Below are positions 48,425-56,458 of a DNA stretch of 64,000 nucleotides, piece after piece. The DNA is taken from assembly GCF_016583645.1 (NCBI RefSeq), contig NZ_NRRL01000007.1, forward strand, positions 32,557-96,556. The letters run 5' to 3'. Made by a program: the position numbers and the translations under genes. The stretch is from Rhodovibrio sodomensis (lineage in GTDB: Bacteria > Pseudomonadota > Alphaproteobacteria > Kiloniellales > Rhodovibrionaceae). Every line of letters starts with the position of its first letter. Positions within the stretch are counted from its first letter, which is position 1. The notes beneath the pieces were generated by a model that saw only the letters and a list, made by a program, of their open reading frames with translations, searched no databases and was not told the origin of the DNA.

Positions 48425-48564
48425 CTCGGCACCTCCGTGACGATGATGGAGATCACGGAATCATGCCCGCATGGCCCGCGTCAGCCAGGATTTTTCAGCA
48501 GCCTGACGATGTGGCCGGTCGGCTCGTCCTTGGAGTGCTGCTCCAGTTCCTCCCGGCGGGTCAT

Positions 48565-49025
48565 ACCATTCCGGAATCACCCCCCCGGAGTCCCGGGGTC
48601 AACCGGCGGCTCTGGAGCGCGCAGCCCAGCTCACATCGCCCGAACCACAGGGGGGTGGGGTTGAGCAGGTACGAAGGCAAGCGCTTCCGTGCGTTCCGCG
48701 TGCAAGTGCGGCGGAACCGCGTCGGCGGTCGGGCCAGACCCGGCCGCGATGAACGGCGGGCCCGGTAGTCACATTTTCCGATCCCCCGGTGGGGGTGTGA
48801 GGCCCGGTTTCACCGCGGCGGTCGCACGACCGTCGGGGCGCTGGGTGCGCGGCACGCGCATATGACGCAACACGTCGGGTTCGTGTCGCGGGTGCGCAGG
48901 CGGGCCGCGGGGGAGGCGTGAAACGATCCGTCAAGGATCGGCGGTTGTCCCGCGGCGCAGGGGGGCCGCCGATCGCCAGGCGACCGACGGTGAGTTTCAC
49001 GGTTTCGACGAGCGGACGGCGTGCG
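48565..49025. other. Intergenic region right of the IS
   Basis: This should hold the promoter of the split small ORF and of the downstream gene. It contains small hairpins (CGATCC/GGATCG at about 48924-48940) but no credible gene. An Arg/Ser-rich minus-strand frame at 48599-49174 is not protein-like. Confidence 0.35.
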
Positions 49026-49529
49026 ATGACCTCCCAAGCCACGACCCCAGCGACCACGCCCCTGAGCGACCACGACAAGCGCCGCGTGTCCGACCGGCTG
49101 CGGGCGGTGCGGGCGTACGGCGACCTGGACCTGGTCGCCGAGTTCCTGGGCCTGGTGCCGCTGCGGGCGCGCACCTATCTGCTGACCCACGTGCTCAAGA
49201 CCGACGAGATTCGGGTCTACCGCCGCGAGGTGACGGCGGCGGAGGTGCGCGCCGAGCAGCTCGCCCGCGATACCCGCACCCCGGCCGCCTGGCGGCAGTG
49301 GCTGACCCGCTCGCGCCAGCTGTTCTCGGCCGATCCCTGGCGGGTCGCGGAGCAGTACTTCTTCCTCTCCGAGCCCGGGCGCAACGTCGTCTACTGGGCG
49401 CTCAGCCGCGACGAGCGCCACGCCCTGCGCCAGCTGACCGAGAAGCGCTGGCGCGACCTCAACGTCGCCTTCTCCGAACAGCGCGCCGCCAACCGGATCC
49501 GCCGCGAGCCGGTCGAACAGACCGCCTGA
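49026..49529 (+). CDS. Hypothetical protein, unknown family
   Basis: From ATG 49026 the product has 167 residues. It is highly charged and mainly helical, with no signal or membrane segment: DKRRVSDRLRAVRAYGDLDL, FLGLVPLRARTYLLTHVLKT, then WRVAEQYFFLSEPGRNVVYW and RHALRQLTEKRWRDL. The Tyr/Trp-rich centre suggests a compact domain. The first 12 residues are Thr/Ala-rich. I do not recognise it. Codon use matches the neighbours, so a resident gene is likely. An upstream in-frame start at 48918 adds non-conserved residues. Confidence 0.6.
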   Translation: MTSQATTPATTPLSDHDKRRVSDRLRAVRAYGDLDLVAEFLGLVPLRARTYLLTHVLKTDEIRVYRREVTAAEVRAEQLARDTRTPAAWRQWLTRSRQLFSADPWRVAEQYFFLSEPGRNVVYWALSRDERHALRQLTEKRWRDLNVAFSEQRAANRIRREPVEQTA

Positions 49530-49549
49530 GTTCGAACGGCAGGGCGCTT

Positions 49550-49608
49550 TCTGTCCCCTCTCGTCCTCATCCTTATCCCCTCTCCTCCGCTGGGAGAAGG
49601 GGAATCAG
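49550..49608. repeat. Family C repeat between convergent genes
   Basis: TGTCCCCTCTCGTCCTCATC, CCCTCTCCTCCGCTGGGAGA and AGGGGAAT lie between the unknown gene and the UMF1 transporter 3' end. The CCCTCTCC half and GGGAGAAGGGG half can pair and may terminate transcription. Confidence 0.65.
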
Positions 49609-49658
49609 TTTGGCAGGGCGTCGGGAGGCGGATGCCCCCTTACGTCCCCCGCGCCCGG

Positions 49659-50960
49659 CTAAGCCGCCTCGCCCTTGGGCGCCGGGACGCGCCACAGCAG
49701 CGCCAGGCCGACCACGAAGAAGACCAGGATGGTCGCCATCCCGGCGCGCTGGCTGCCGGCCCAGAGCGTGACCCAGCCGACCAGCGCCGGGCCGACGAAC
49801 GCGGTCGCCTTGCCGGACAGCGCGTACAGGCCGAACATCTCGGTCTGCAGGTGAGCGGGCGCCATCCGCGCCATCATCGACCGGCTGGCCGACTGCGCCG
49901 GGCCGATGAACAGCCCCAGCCCGCAGCCCGTGACGTAGAGCGCGCTCACGCTGTCGACCGCGAGCGCGGCGACGCCGAAGCCGATCAGGCCGACCAGCGA
50001 GATCAGGATGGTGCGCTTCGGGCCCATCCAGTCGTCGATCCAGGCGAAGGTCATCGCCCCCAGCCCGGCGGCGACGTTGAGCACGATCCCGAAAATCAGA
50101 ATGTCGCGGAAGCCCATGCCGAAGGTGCCCGCGGCGTAGACCCCGCCGAAGGTGAACAGCGTGTTCAGCCCGTCGGTGTAGATCATCCGGGCGATCAGGT
50201 AGTGGGCGATCGCCCGGTGGTCCGGCCACAGCCGCTTCAGGCTGGCGATCAGCTGCGCCAGGCCGGCGCGCGCGGCCGCCGTCGTCGACAGGCCGCTGGC
50301 CGGGCGGTCCGGGACAATCAAGAAGAACGGCAGGCTGAACAGCGCGAACCAGGCGGCGACCACCAGCGCGCTCGCGCGCACCGGCTCGGCGGCCGCGGCG
50401 TCCAGGCCGAACAGCGGCGGCTCGGGAAACACCAGCAACAGTAGGCAGGTGGTCAGACACGATAACCCGCCGGCGTAGCCGAGCGCCCAGGCCCAGCCGG
50501 ACACCCGGCCGAGCTTCCCCGCCGGCGCGATCTCGCGCAGCATGGCGTTGTAGAACACCTGGCTCAGCTCGAACATCGCCGTGCCCAGCGCGATCAGCAC
50601 GCTGCCGCGCAGCAGCAGGTCGGCCTCCGGCGCCACCGTCCACAAGCACGCCGCGACCGCCACCGTCAGCGCCGTGAACGCGCCCACCCAGGGCTTGCGC
50701 CGGCCGGACCGGTCGGCGATCGCGCCCAAAAGCGGGCTCGCCAGCGCGACCACGATCCCGGCGAGCGCGGTCGCGGTGCCCCACCAGGCGGTGCCGACCT
50801 CGGGGTTGGGCGCGACCTCGCGGGTCATGTAGGCGGCGAACACGAAGCTGGAGATTACCGTCGGCCAGGCGTTGGACGCCCAGTCGTACAGGCACCAGGC
50901 CGCGATCGCGCGGCGGCGGGCGGGCGGGGCGCTGGCGGAGACGGCGGCGGGATCGGGCAT
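49659..50960 (-). CDS. UMF1 (Atg22-like) family MFS transporter
   Basis: A 433-residue protein with about 12 transmembrane segments. AWCLYDWASNAWPTVISSFV near the N-terminus is the signature of the UMF1 family, distantly related to yeast Atg22 vacuolar amino-acid effluxer. SPLLGAIADRSGRRKPWVG is the MFS loop 2-3 motif. Substrates of bacterial members are unknown, probably small metabolites. It is divergent from ccmA with 554 bp between. Confidence 0.9.
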   Translation of the reverse strand: MPDPAAVSASAPPARRRAIAAWCLYDWASNAWPTVISSFVFAAYMTREVAPNPEVGTAWWGTATALAGIVVALASPLLGAIADRSGRRKPWVGAFTALTVAVAACLWTVAPEADLLLRGSVLIALGTAMFELSQVFYNAMLREIAPAGKLGRVSGWAWALGYAGGLSCLTTCLLLLVFPEPPLFGLDAAAAEPVRASALVVAAWFALFSLPFFLIVPDRPASGLSTTAAARAGLAQLIASLKRLWPDHRAIAHYLIARMIYTDGLNTLFTFGGVYAAGTFGMGFRDILIFGIVLNVAAGLGAMTFAWIDDWMGPKRTILISLVGLIGFGVAALAVDSVSALYVTGCGLGLFIGPAQSASRSMMARMAPAHLQTEMFGLYALSGKATAFVGPALVGWVTLWAGSQRAGMATILVFFVVGLALLWRVPAPKGEAA

Positions 50961-51299
50961 GCCGGCAGCCTAGAGGCTGCGGGTTGGCAAACCAAACCGG
51001 TTTGATCCGGGGGTGGCGTTGCCGGGTGACGAATGGAAGCCGGCCGGCTGCCTCCCCACGGTCGCGCCGGCCCCGCCGGTTGGTCGTTTCCACATTTCCG
51101 CCGCATTGCAGGCCAACTTCGGTCACAGCCCGGGGCGAGGCTTAACATCACGGAGATCCCCTCTCTGTGACGGAGGTTCCAGCCGGCCTCCAAGGTGCCC
51201 CCACACCTCCTCACGGCTGGCGAACGGGCGGCGGATTCCTTCCCCCCGGACCCGCCGCCCGGCAAGGCGTACACCGCGTGTGTACCAGCGTGTGTGTCT
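50961..51299. other. Intergenic region upstream of ccmA, possible untranslated transcript
   Basis: No credible gene is seen. It contains GTACACCGCGTGTGTACC near 51268, a short palindrome, and ends at a terminator-like hairpin (51300-51341). A small RNA or long leader could be encoded here, but no known RNA family is recognisable. Confidence 0.3.
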
Positions 51300-51341
51300 C
51301 GGCCGCGGCGCCTGCCCCCCATCGGGTGCCGCGGCCGTTTT
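51300..51341 (+). terminator. Terminator-like hairpin upstream of ccmA
   Basis: A perfect 10-bp stem, CGGCCGCGGC (51300-51309) and GCCGCGGCCG (51328-51337), an 18-nt loop and TTTTCG. It is 174 bp upstream of the chosen ccmA start, so it would terminate a short upstream transcript or attenuate the ccm operon. Confidence 0.5.
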
Positions 51342-51514
51342 CGCGTGCGGCCCGCGGGGCGAAGCGCCCGAACCGACCCCCTGTGCCAAGATGCGCCCGC
51401 GGGCGGCCGCGACCGGGCGCGTTGACGGCGGACCGGGCCGCGTGCTTTTTCGGCGACACGCCCCGGCCGGCGCGCCGTGTCCCACAACCGTCCAAGCCGT
51501 TATCCCGCAGTCCC

Positions 51515-52258
51515 GTGGCCGCCGACAATTCCAGCCAAGCCGCGTCCGCGCCCAGCGCGGCCCCCGCCGCCCCGTCGGGCCGGCCGCGCGCCGGCGTGCG
51601 TTTTGCCGGGCGCGATCTGGGTTGCGTGCGCGGCGACCGGGCGATCTTCGCCGGGCTGGATTTCGATCTGCCCGCCGGCGGCGCGCTTGTGCTGAGCGGA
51701 CCCAACGGCAGCGGCAAGTCGTCGCTGCTGCGCGTGCTGGCGTCCCTGCTGCCGCCGGCCGCGGGGCAGCTGCTCTGGGACGGCGCGGACGTCGCCCGGG
51801 ACCCGGAGGCGCACCGCGCGCGCCTGCACTACCAGGGCCACCACGAGGCGCTGAAGCCGGAACTGACGGCCGCCGAGAACCTCGGCTTCTGGGCCGGGCT
51901 GCAGGACAAGTCGGCGGGTGCCGTGGCGCGCGCGCTCGCGCGCTTCGGGCTCGCCGACCTGGCCGACCAGCCGGTCCGCCTGCTCTCCGCCGGGCAGCGC
52001 CGGCGCCTGTCGCTCAGCCGGATCCTGGCCGCGCCGGCGCCGCTGTGGCTGCTGGACGAGCCGAGCGTCGGGCTGGACGCCCGGTCCGTGCGCACGCTGG
52101 AGGCCGAGATCGAGGCGCATCGCGCGGCCGGCGGGCTGGTCGTGCTGGCGACCCACCAGCCGCTCGACCTGGCCGACCCGCGGGCGCTGTCGGTCGACGA
52201 CTTCCCGCCGGCGCCGGTCACCGCGGACGACGATCCCTGGGCCGGGGCGCTGTGGTGA
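51515..52258 (+). CDS. ccmA: Heme exporter ATP-binding protein CcmA
   Basis: CcmA is the ATPase of the CcmABCD complex that releases holo-CcmE during cytochrome c maturation. The GTG 51515 gives 247 residues; a GTG at 51596, 27 codons later, is an alternative, since the family usually has about 205-220 residues. Walker A is LSGPNGSGKSSLLRVLAS, the signature LLSAGQRRRLSLSRIL, and Walker B PLWLLDEPSVGLD, with the switch His in LATHQP. It overlaps ccmB by GTGA and heads ccmABCDE-ccmG. Confidence 0.92.
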   Translation: MAADNSSQAASAPSAAPAAPSGRPRAGVRFAGRDLGCVRGDRAIFAGLDFDLPAGGALVLSGPNGSGKSSLLRVLASLLPPAAGQLLWDGADVARDPEAHRARLHYQGHHEALKPELTAAENLGFWAGLQDKSAGAVARALARFGLADLADQPVRLLSAGQRRRLSLSRILAAPAPLWLLDEPSVGLDARSVRTLEAEIEAHRAAGGLVVLATHQPLDLADPRALSVDDFPPAPVTADDDPWAGALW

Positions 52259-52995
52259 GCGGCAAGGCGGGCATGCCCAAAACCGCGCCGGAGACGGCCG
52301 CCGCTGGCGGCGATCCCGGGCCGGGCCTGATCCTGGGCTTCGCCCGCGTGGTGGCGCGCGACCTGCGCCTGGCGCTGCGCCAGCGCGGCGACGCGCTGCT
52401 GGCGGTGCTGTTCTTCGTCCTGACCGCGATGCTGTTCCCGTTCGGTATCGGGCAGGAGCCCAACCTGTTGCAGCGGATCGCGCCCGGGGTGGTCTGGGTG
52501 ACCGCGCTGCTGGCCGTGCTGCTGTCGCTGGAGCGGCTGTTTCTGCGCGACTACGAGGACGGCTCGCTGGAGCTGATGGCGCTGTCGCCGGTACCGCTGC
52601 CGGTGATCGTGCTCGCCAAGGTGACCGCGCACTGGCTGACCACCGGCCTGCCGCTGCTGGCGGCGGCGCCGATCATCGCGCTGATGTACGGCCTGCCGGC
52701 GGCGGGCTACGGCATCCTGCTGGCGGCGATGGCGCTCGGCACCCCGACGCTCAGCCTGATCGGCGCGGTCGGGGCGGCGCTGACCCTGGGGGCGCGCCGC
52801 GGCGGGGTGTTGATCCCGCTGCTGGTGCTGCCGCTCTATATCCCGGTGCTGATCTTCGGCGTCTCGGCGGTCGACGCGCAGATGGCGGGGCTGAGCGCCC
52901 GGCCGCAGCTGCTGCTGATGGGCGCGGGCCTGCTGGCGGCGGTCGCGCTCGCCCCCTGGGCGGCGGCCGGGGCTCTCCGGCAGGCGGTCGAATAG
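52255..52995 (+). CDS. ccmB: Heme exporter membrane protein CcmB
   Basis: CcmB is the six-helix membrane partner of CcmA. From the GTG overlapping the ccmA stop the product has 246 residues; ATG 52273 would remove six. The family pattern is clear: RDLRLALRQRGDALLAVLFF, GVVWVTALLAVLLSLERLFL, then RDYEDGSLELMALSP with the conserved acidic loop, and the late PLYIPVLIFG segment. The 159 bp to ccmC contain a possible promoter or start region but no gene. Confidence 0.95.
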   Translation: MSGKAGMPKTAPETAAAGGDPGPGLILGFARVVARDLRLALRQRGDALLAVLFFVLTAMLFPFGIGQEPNLLQRIAPGVVWVTALLAVLLSLERLFLRDYEDGSLELMALSPVPLPVIVLAKVTAHWLTTGLPLLAAAPIIALMYGLPAAGYGILLAAMALGTPTLSLIGAVGAALTLGARRGGVLIPLLVLPLYIPVLIFGVSAVDAQMAGLSARPQLLLMGAGLLAAVALAPWAAAGALRQAVE

Positions 52996-53153
52996 CCATC
53001 CCGAACGCCGCCGGCCGCGCCCGACGGGCGCGGCCCGGACAATCGGCGCCGACCGGGGCGTGCGCCCTTTTGTCCTAGGCGCGTTTCGGCTATTGAGGAG
53101 ACAGATCCGACCGGCCATCTGATGACACGGGACGTTGTAAGGGTGGATTGACG

Positions 53154-53960
53154 GTGAGTACCCAGGCGGCCGCACCGCGAAAGACGCGCAGTCTTCACCG
53201 CTTCGCCAACCCGGGGCGTTTCCTGCGCCTGGCCGACGCCACCCTGCCGTGGCTGTGGATGGCCTGCGCGCTCGCGCTTGCGGTCGGCCTGGTGGGCGCC
53301 TTCACCGCCCCGGTCGACTACCAGCAGGGCGCCAGCGTGCGGATCATGTACGTCCACGTGCCGGCCGCGTGGCTCGCCATGTTCACCTACACCACGATCG
53401 CGGTCGCAAGCGCGGTGGCGTTGGTCTGGCGGCATCCGCTGGCGGATCTGGCGGCGCGCGCGGCCTCCCCGGTGGGCGCGTCGTTCACCCTGCTGTGCCT
53501 GGTCACCGGCTCGCTCTGGGGCAAGCCGATGTGGGGCACCTGGTGGGTCTGGGACGCCCGGCTGACGAGCGTGCTGGTGCTGTTCTTCCTGTACCTCGGC
53601 CACATGGCGATCGCCAACGCGTTCGACGATGCCGGCCGCGGCCGCCGGGCGGCGGCGATCCTGGCGCTGGTCGGCTTCGTCAACGTCCCGATCATCAAGT
53701 TCTCGGTCGACTGGTGGAACACCCTGCACCAGACCGCCAGCGTCAGCCGAATCGGCGCGCCGGCGATCCATTCCTCGATGCTGTGGCCCCTGCTCACCAT
53801 GGCGCTCGGCTTCACGCTGTTCTTCGCCGCGATCCTGCTGGTGCGGATGAAGAACGAACTGCTGGGCCAGCGGCTGCGCAATCTGCGCGCCGCCAGCCTG
53901 CAGCGGCGCGGGGAACCCGGCGCGGCGGCCACCGGCCAGCCGGCGCACGCGGAGAGTTAG
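53154..53960 (+). CDS. ccmC: Heme exporter protein CcmC
   Basis: CcmC delivers heme to CcmE. I prefer GTG 53154 (268 residues) because GGTGGA lies 6 bp upstream; TTG 53148 adds two residues. Six transmembrane helices are present, with the tryptophan-rich WWD motif in GKPMWGTWWVWDARLTSVL and the axial His residues expected in MYVHVPAAW and NTLHQTASV. The C-terminal 30 residues are polar. It lies 4 bp upstream of ccmD and is part of the ccm operon. Confidence 0.96.
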   Translation: MSTQAAAPRKTRSLHRFANPGRFLRLADATLPWLWMACALALAVGLVGAFTAPVDYQQGASVRIMYVHVPAAWLAMFTYTTIAVASAVALVWRHPLADLAARAASPVGASFTLLCLVTGSLWGKPMWGTWWVWDARLTSVLVLFFLYLGHMAIANAFDDAGRGRRAAAILALVGFVNVPIIKFSVDWWNTLHQTASVSRIGAPAIHSSMLWPLLTMALGFTLFFAAILLVRMKNELLGQRLRNLRAASLQRRGEPGAAATGQPAHAES

Positions 53961-53964
53961 GGCG

Positions 53965-54162
53965 ATGGGCAACGAGCTGTTCGGCGAGTACGCGGCTTAC
54001 GTCTGGCCGTCGTACGGCCTGACCCTGTTGGTCATGGTCGGCCTGCTGGCGGTCAGCCTGACCCGGCTGAAGCGTCTTAAGCGCGACCTGAGGGCGCTGG
54101 AGCAGGCCCAGGGCGGCCGGCGCCGCCGCCGTAGCGCCGCCGACGCGGATGAGGAGGCGTAG
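53965..54162 (+). CDS. ccmD: Heme exporter protein CcmD
   Basis: The 65-residue protein has the expected layout: a short N-terminus with YAAYVWPSYG, one transmembrane helix (about residues 18-34), and a basic cytoplasmic tail (LKRLKRDLRALEQAQ, then Arg-rich). CcmD helps CcmA-B-C release heme-loaded CcmE. It is 4 bp after ccmC and 6 bp before ccmE. The gene is small and easily missed, but position and motif make it secure. Confidence 0.93.
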   Translation: MGNELFGEYAAYVWPSYGLTLLVMVGLLAVSLTRLKRLKRDLRALEQAQGGRRRRRSAADADEEA

Positions 54163-54168
54163 GACATC

Positions 54169-54696
54169 ATGAGGTCGCGCAAGAAGAAACGGCTGTCCCT
54201 GCTCGCCTGCGGCATGCTGGCGCTGGCCGGTGCCGCGGCGCTGACGCTGTCGGCGTTCGAGGACAACATCGTGTTCTTCCACGGCCCGACCGAGGTCGTG
54301 CAGAAGGACATCCCGCTGGACCGCCGGTTCCGCCTGGGCGGCCTGGTCCAGGAAGGCTCGGTCGAGAAGGTCGGCGACGGCGCGACCGTCACCTTCAAGG
54401 TGACCGACGGCGCCAACGCCGTGCCGGTGCGCTACCGCGGCATCCTGCCCGACCTGTTCCGCGAGGGGCAGGGCGTCGTGACCCACGGCTCGCTGAACCG
54501 GCAGGGCGTGTTCGTCGCCGACGAGGTGCTGGCCAAGCACGACGAGAACTACATGCCCCCGGAGGTCGCGCAGGCGCTCAAAAAGTCCGGCCGGTGGGAG
54601 GGCGACGGGCCGATACCCGGCGCCGCCGAGGCCGACGCCGCCGACACTGACGCCATCAACGGCAAGTCCGGCCTGGACACCAGCTACACCAACTGA
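54169..54696 (+). CDS. ccmE: Cytochrome c maturation heme chaperone CcmE
   Basis: The 175-residue protein has one N-terminal membrane anchor (about residues 10-28) and the CcmE beta-barrel. The heme-binding His lies in LAKHDENYMPPEV, with the conserved Tyr four residues later (HxxxY). FRLGGLVQEGSV and TVTFKVTDG are further family segments. The C-terminal tail is long, acidic and Ala-rich. It follows ccmD by 6 bp. In this cluster the next gene is ccmG; ccmF is not there. Confidence 0.96.
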   Translation: MRSRKKKRLSLLACGMLALAGAAALTLSAFEDNIVFFHGPTEVVQKDIPLDRRFRLGGLVQEGSVEKVGDGATVTFKVTDGANAVPVRYRGILPDLFREGQGVVTHGSLNRQGVFVADEVLAKHDENYMPPEVAQALKKSGRWEGDGPIPGAAEADAADTDAINGKSGLDTSYTN

Positions 54697-54722
54697 CGCG
54701 CGGTTTGCGCGGAACACGGATC

Positions 54723-55328
54723 ATGACCAGCGAGCAGGACACCCAGGCCGTCGGCGGCGGCGAGGACAGCGGCAGCCACTGGGGCAAGCGCGTGCTGTTC
54801 CTGCTGCCGGTCGTGATCTTCCTGATCGTCGCCGGTTACTTCGCCTGGGGCCTGCTGTCCGACCGCGACCCCAGCAGGGTGCCCTCCGCGCTGATCGACC
54901 AGAAGGTGCCGCAGTTCGACCTGCCGCCGGTCGCGGGGCTGGACAGCCCGGGCCTGTCCACCGCCGACCTGATGCAGGCCGACCAGCCGGTGCTGCTCAA
55001 CGTGTGGGCCAGCTGGTGCGTGCCCTGCCGGGCCGAACACCCGATCCTGATGCGGCTCGCCGAGCGCGACGGCGTCACCGTCCACGGCATCAACTACAAG
55101 GACACCCCGGCGGACGCGAGGCGGTTCATCCAAAACCTCGGCAACCCTTATACCCGGATCGGCGCCGACCGCTCGGGGCGCGCCGGCATCCAGCTGGGCG
55201 TCTATGGCGTACCCGAAACCTACGTGATCGGCCCCAGCGGCAAGATCCGCTACAAGCACACCGGCCCGATCGACAGCAAGGCGCTGAACCAGAAGATCCT
55301 GCCGCTGCTGGAGAAACTGGGCGGGTAG
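54723..55328 (+). CDS. ccmG: Thiol:disulfide interchange protein DsbE/CcmG
   Basis: A 201-residue membrane-anchored thioredoxin-fold protein that keeps apocytochrome cysteines reduced. After a 25-residue polar N-terminus and a transmembrane helix (about 28-48), the catalytic CxxC is in NVWASWCVPCRAEHP near residue 100. The cis-Pro loop is in GVPETYVIG and the family motif VHGINYKDTP is present. The start ATG 54723 was preferred to an upstream TTG in frame. It is 26 bp after ccmE and ends the cluster; no ccmH follows. Confidence 0.93.
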   Translation: MTSEQDTQAVGGGEDSGSHWGKRVLFLLPVVIFLIVAGYFAWGLLSDRDPSRVPSALIDQKVPQFDLPPVAGLDSPGLSTADLMQADQPVLLNVWASWCVPCRAEHPILMRLAERDGVTVHGINYKDTPADARRFIQNLGNPYTRIGADRSGRAGIQLGVYGVPETYVIGPSGKIRYKHTGPIDSKALNQKILPLLEKLGG

Positions 55329-55524
55329 CTTTTCCTCTCTTCCGACGCGTCTGTCGCGGCGTCGGCAACCGGTCGCGGCGGGTCCCTCTCCCCTCAAGGG
55401 AGCGGCGACGATCCCCGCGCCCCGCGCTTCACGCATGCCTCCCGTTTTCGCTTTGCATGGCTGCGGCTTGGGGACTAGCCTCCCACGCGGCTGAGGGGTT
55501 CGGTCCAACAGACGAGCGGAGGCG

Positions 55525-56343
55525 GTGCGCACCTTGGCGCAGCAGCAGGCGGAAGCAGTGTCCCCGACGTCCGGGGCCGAGGCGCAGGCGCTGGACATCC
55601 AGGATGTCCATAAGCGCTTCGGCTCGCTGGAGGTGCTCAAGGGCGTCTCCCTGACCGCGCGCAAGGGCGACGTGACCGCCCTGATCGGCTCGTCGGGCTC
55701 GGGCAAGAGCACTTTCCTGCGCTGCATCAACCTGCTGGAAGTCCCGGACCAGGGCCGGATCGTGGTCGGCGGCGAACAGGTCGCGCTGACCACCGACAAG
55801 AAGGGCCGGAGCGCGCCGGCCGACTGGGCGCAGGTCAACCGGATCCGCACCCGCCTCGGCATGGTGTTCCAGAACTTCAACCTCTGGACCCACATGACCG
55901 TGCTGGAGAACCTGATCGAGGCGCCGGTGCATGTGCAGAAACGCGACCGGGCGGAGGCGACACAGCGGGCGCACGAGCTGCTCGCCAAGGTGGGCATCCC
56001 GGAAAAGGCGGACCACTTCCCCGCCCACCTGTCCGGCGGCCAGCAGCAGCGCGCCGCGATCGCCCGGGCGCTGGCGATGGAGCCGTCGGTCATGCTGTTC
56101 GACGAGCCGACCAGCGCGCTCGACCCCGAACTGGTCGGCGAGGTGCTGCGGGTGATCCGTCAGCTGGCCGACGAGGGGCGGACGATGGTGATCGTCACCC
56201 ACGAGATGAGCTTCGCCCGGGAGGTCGCCTCCGAAGTGATCTTCCTGCACGAAGGGCGGGTCGAGGAGCGCGGCCCGCCGAGCCAGGTGTTCGACGCGCC
56301 GGAGTCCGAGCGTTGTCGGCAGTTCCTGCAACCGACCGGCTGA
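55525..56343 (+). CDS. Polar amino-acid ABC transporter ATP-binding protein (HisP-type)
   Basis: A 272-residue ATPase from GTG 55525. Walker A IGSSGSGKSTFLRCINLLE, the Q-loop in GMVFQNFNLWTHM, signature LSGGQQQRAAIARALA, and Walker B VMLFDEPTSALDPELV are typical of HisP/GlnQ proteins. The loop KKGRSAPADWAQVNRIRTRL is the HisP-type insertion, pointing to basic amino acids (His, Lys, Arg, ornithine). It energises uptake with the binding protein and two permeases downstream. Confidence 0.93.
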   Translation: MRTLAQQQAEAVSPTSGAEAQALDIQDVHKRFGSLEVLKGVSLTARKGDVTALIGSSGSGKSTFLRCINLLEVPDQGRIVVGGEQVALTTDKKGRSAPADWAQVNRIRTRLGMVFQNFNLWTHMTVLENLIEAPVHVQKRDRAEATQRAHELLAKVGIPEKADHFPAHLSGGQQQRAAIARALAMEPSVMLFDEPTSALDPELVGEVLRVIRQLADEGRTMVIVTHEMSFAREVASEVIFLHEGRVEERGPPSQVFDAPESERCRQFLQPTG

Positions 56344-56458
56344 GCGGCGCCCGCGCCGCGCCCCGCATGCGACGCGGGGATCCGACCGGAGGGCATGGGC
56401 CGAATCGGACCCAGCGCCCCAGAGTAAAGAACCGCAAGAAGACAGGGAGAGCGAAACC

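Larger units (their letters stand above)
46953..48506. mobile_element. IS5-family insertion sequence with passenger gene (1554 bp)
   Basis: Terminal inverted repeats begin TCAGGCTGCTGAA at both ends; the first 19 bases agree at 16 positions. A 5-bp target duplication CGATG flanks it at 46948-46952 and 48507-48511, so the insertion is recent and intact. It contains the transposase gene and, coupled to it by ATGA, a 113-codon passenger gene whose stop codon is the terminal TCA of the left repeat read on the minus strand. Confidence 0.9.
46766..48564 (-). pseudogene. Small ORF split by the IS insertion
   Basis: Removing the IS and one copy of the 5-bp duplication joins minus-strand segments 48564-48507 and 46947-46766 in one frame of 240 bases, 79 codons plus stop. 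The product starts MTRREELEQHSKDEPTGHIV and continues ALEKRIADRRG, then becomes Arg/Pro-rich and overlaps the kinase gene's 3' end in antisense. The charged helical start looks like a real protein; the tail may not be. The gene would be inactive now. I do not recognise a family. Confidence 0.45.

Noticed and set aside
48599..49174. 191-codon minus-strand frame right of the IS
   Set aside because: Arg/Ser/Pro-rich, overlaps the better-supported gene at 49026 and has no recognisable start or domain.
51040..51341. Considered as 6S RNA or signal recognition particle RNA
   Set aside because: No conserved SRP tetraloop region or 6S-type open central bubble could be identified by eye.
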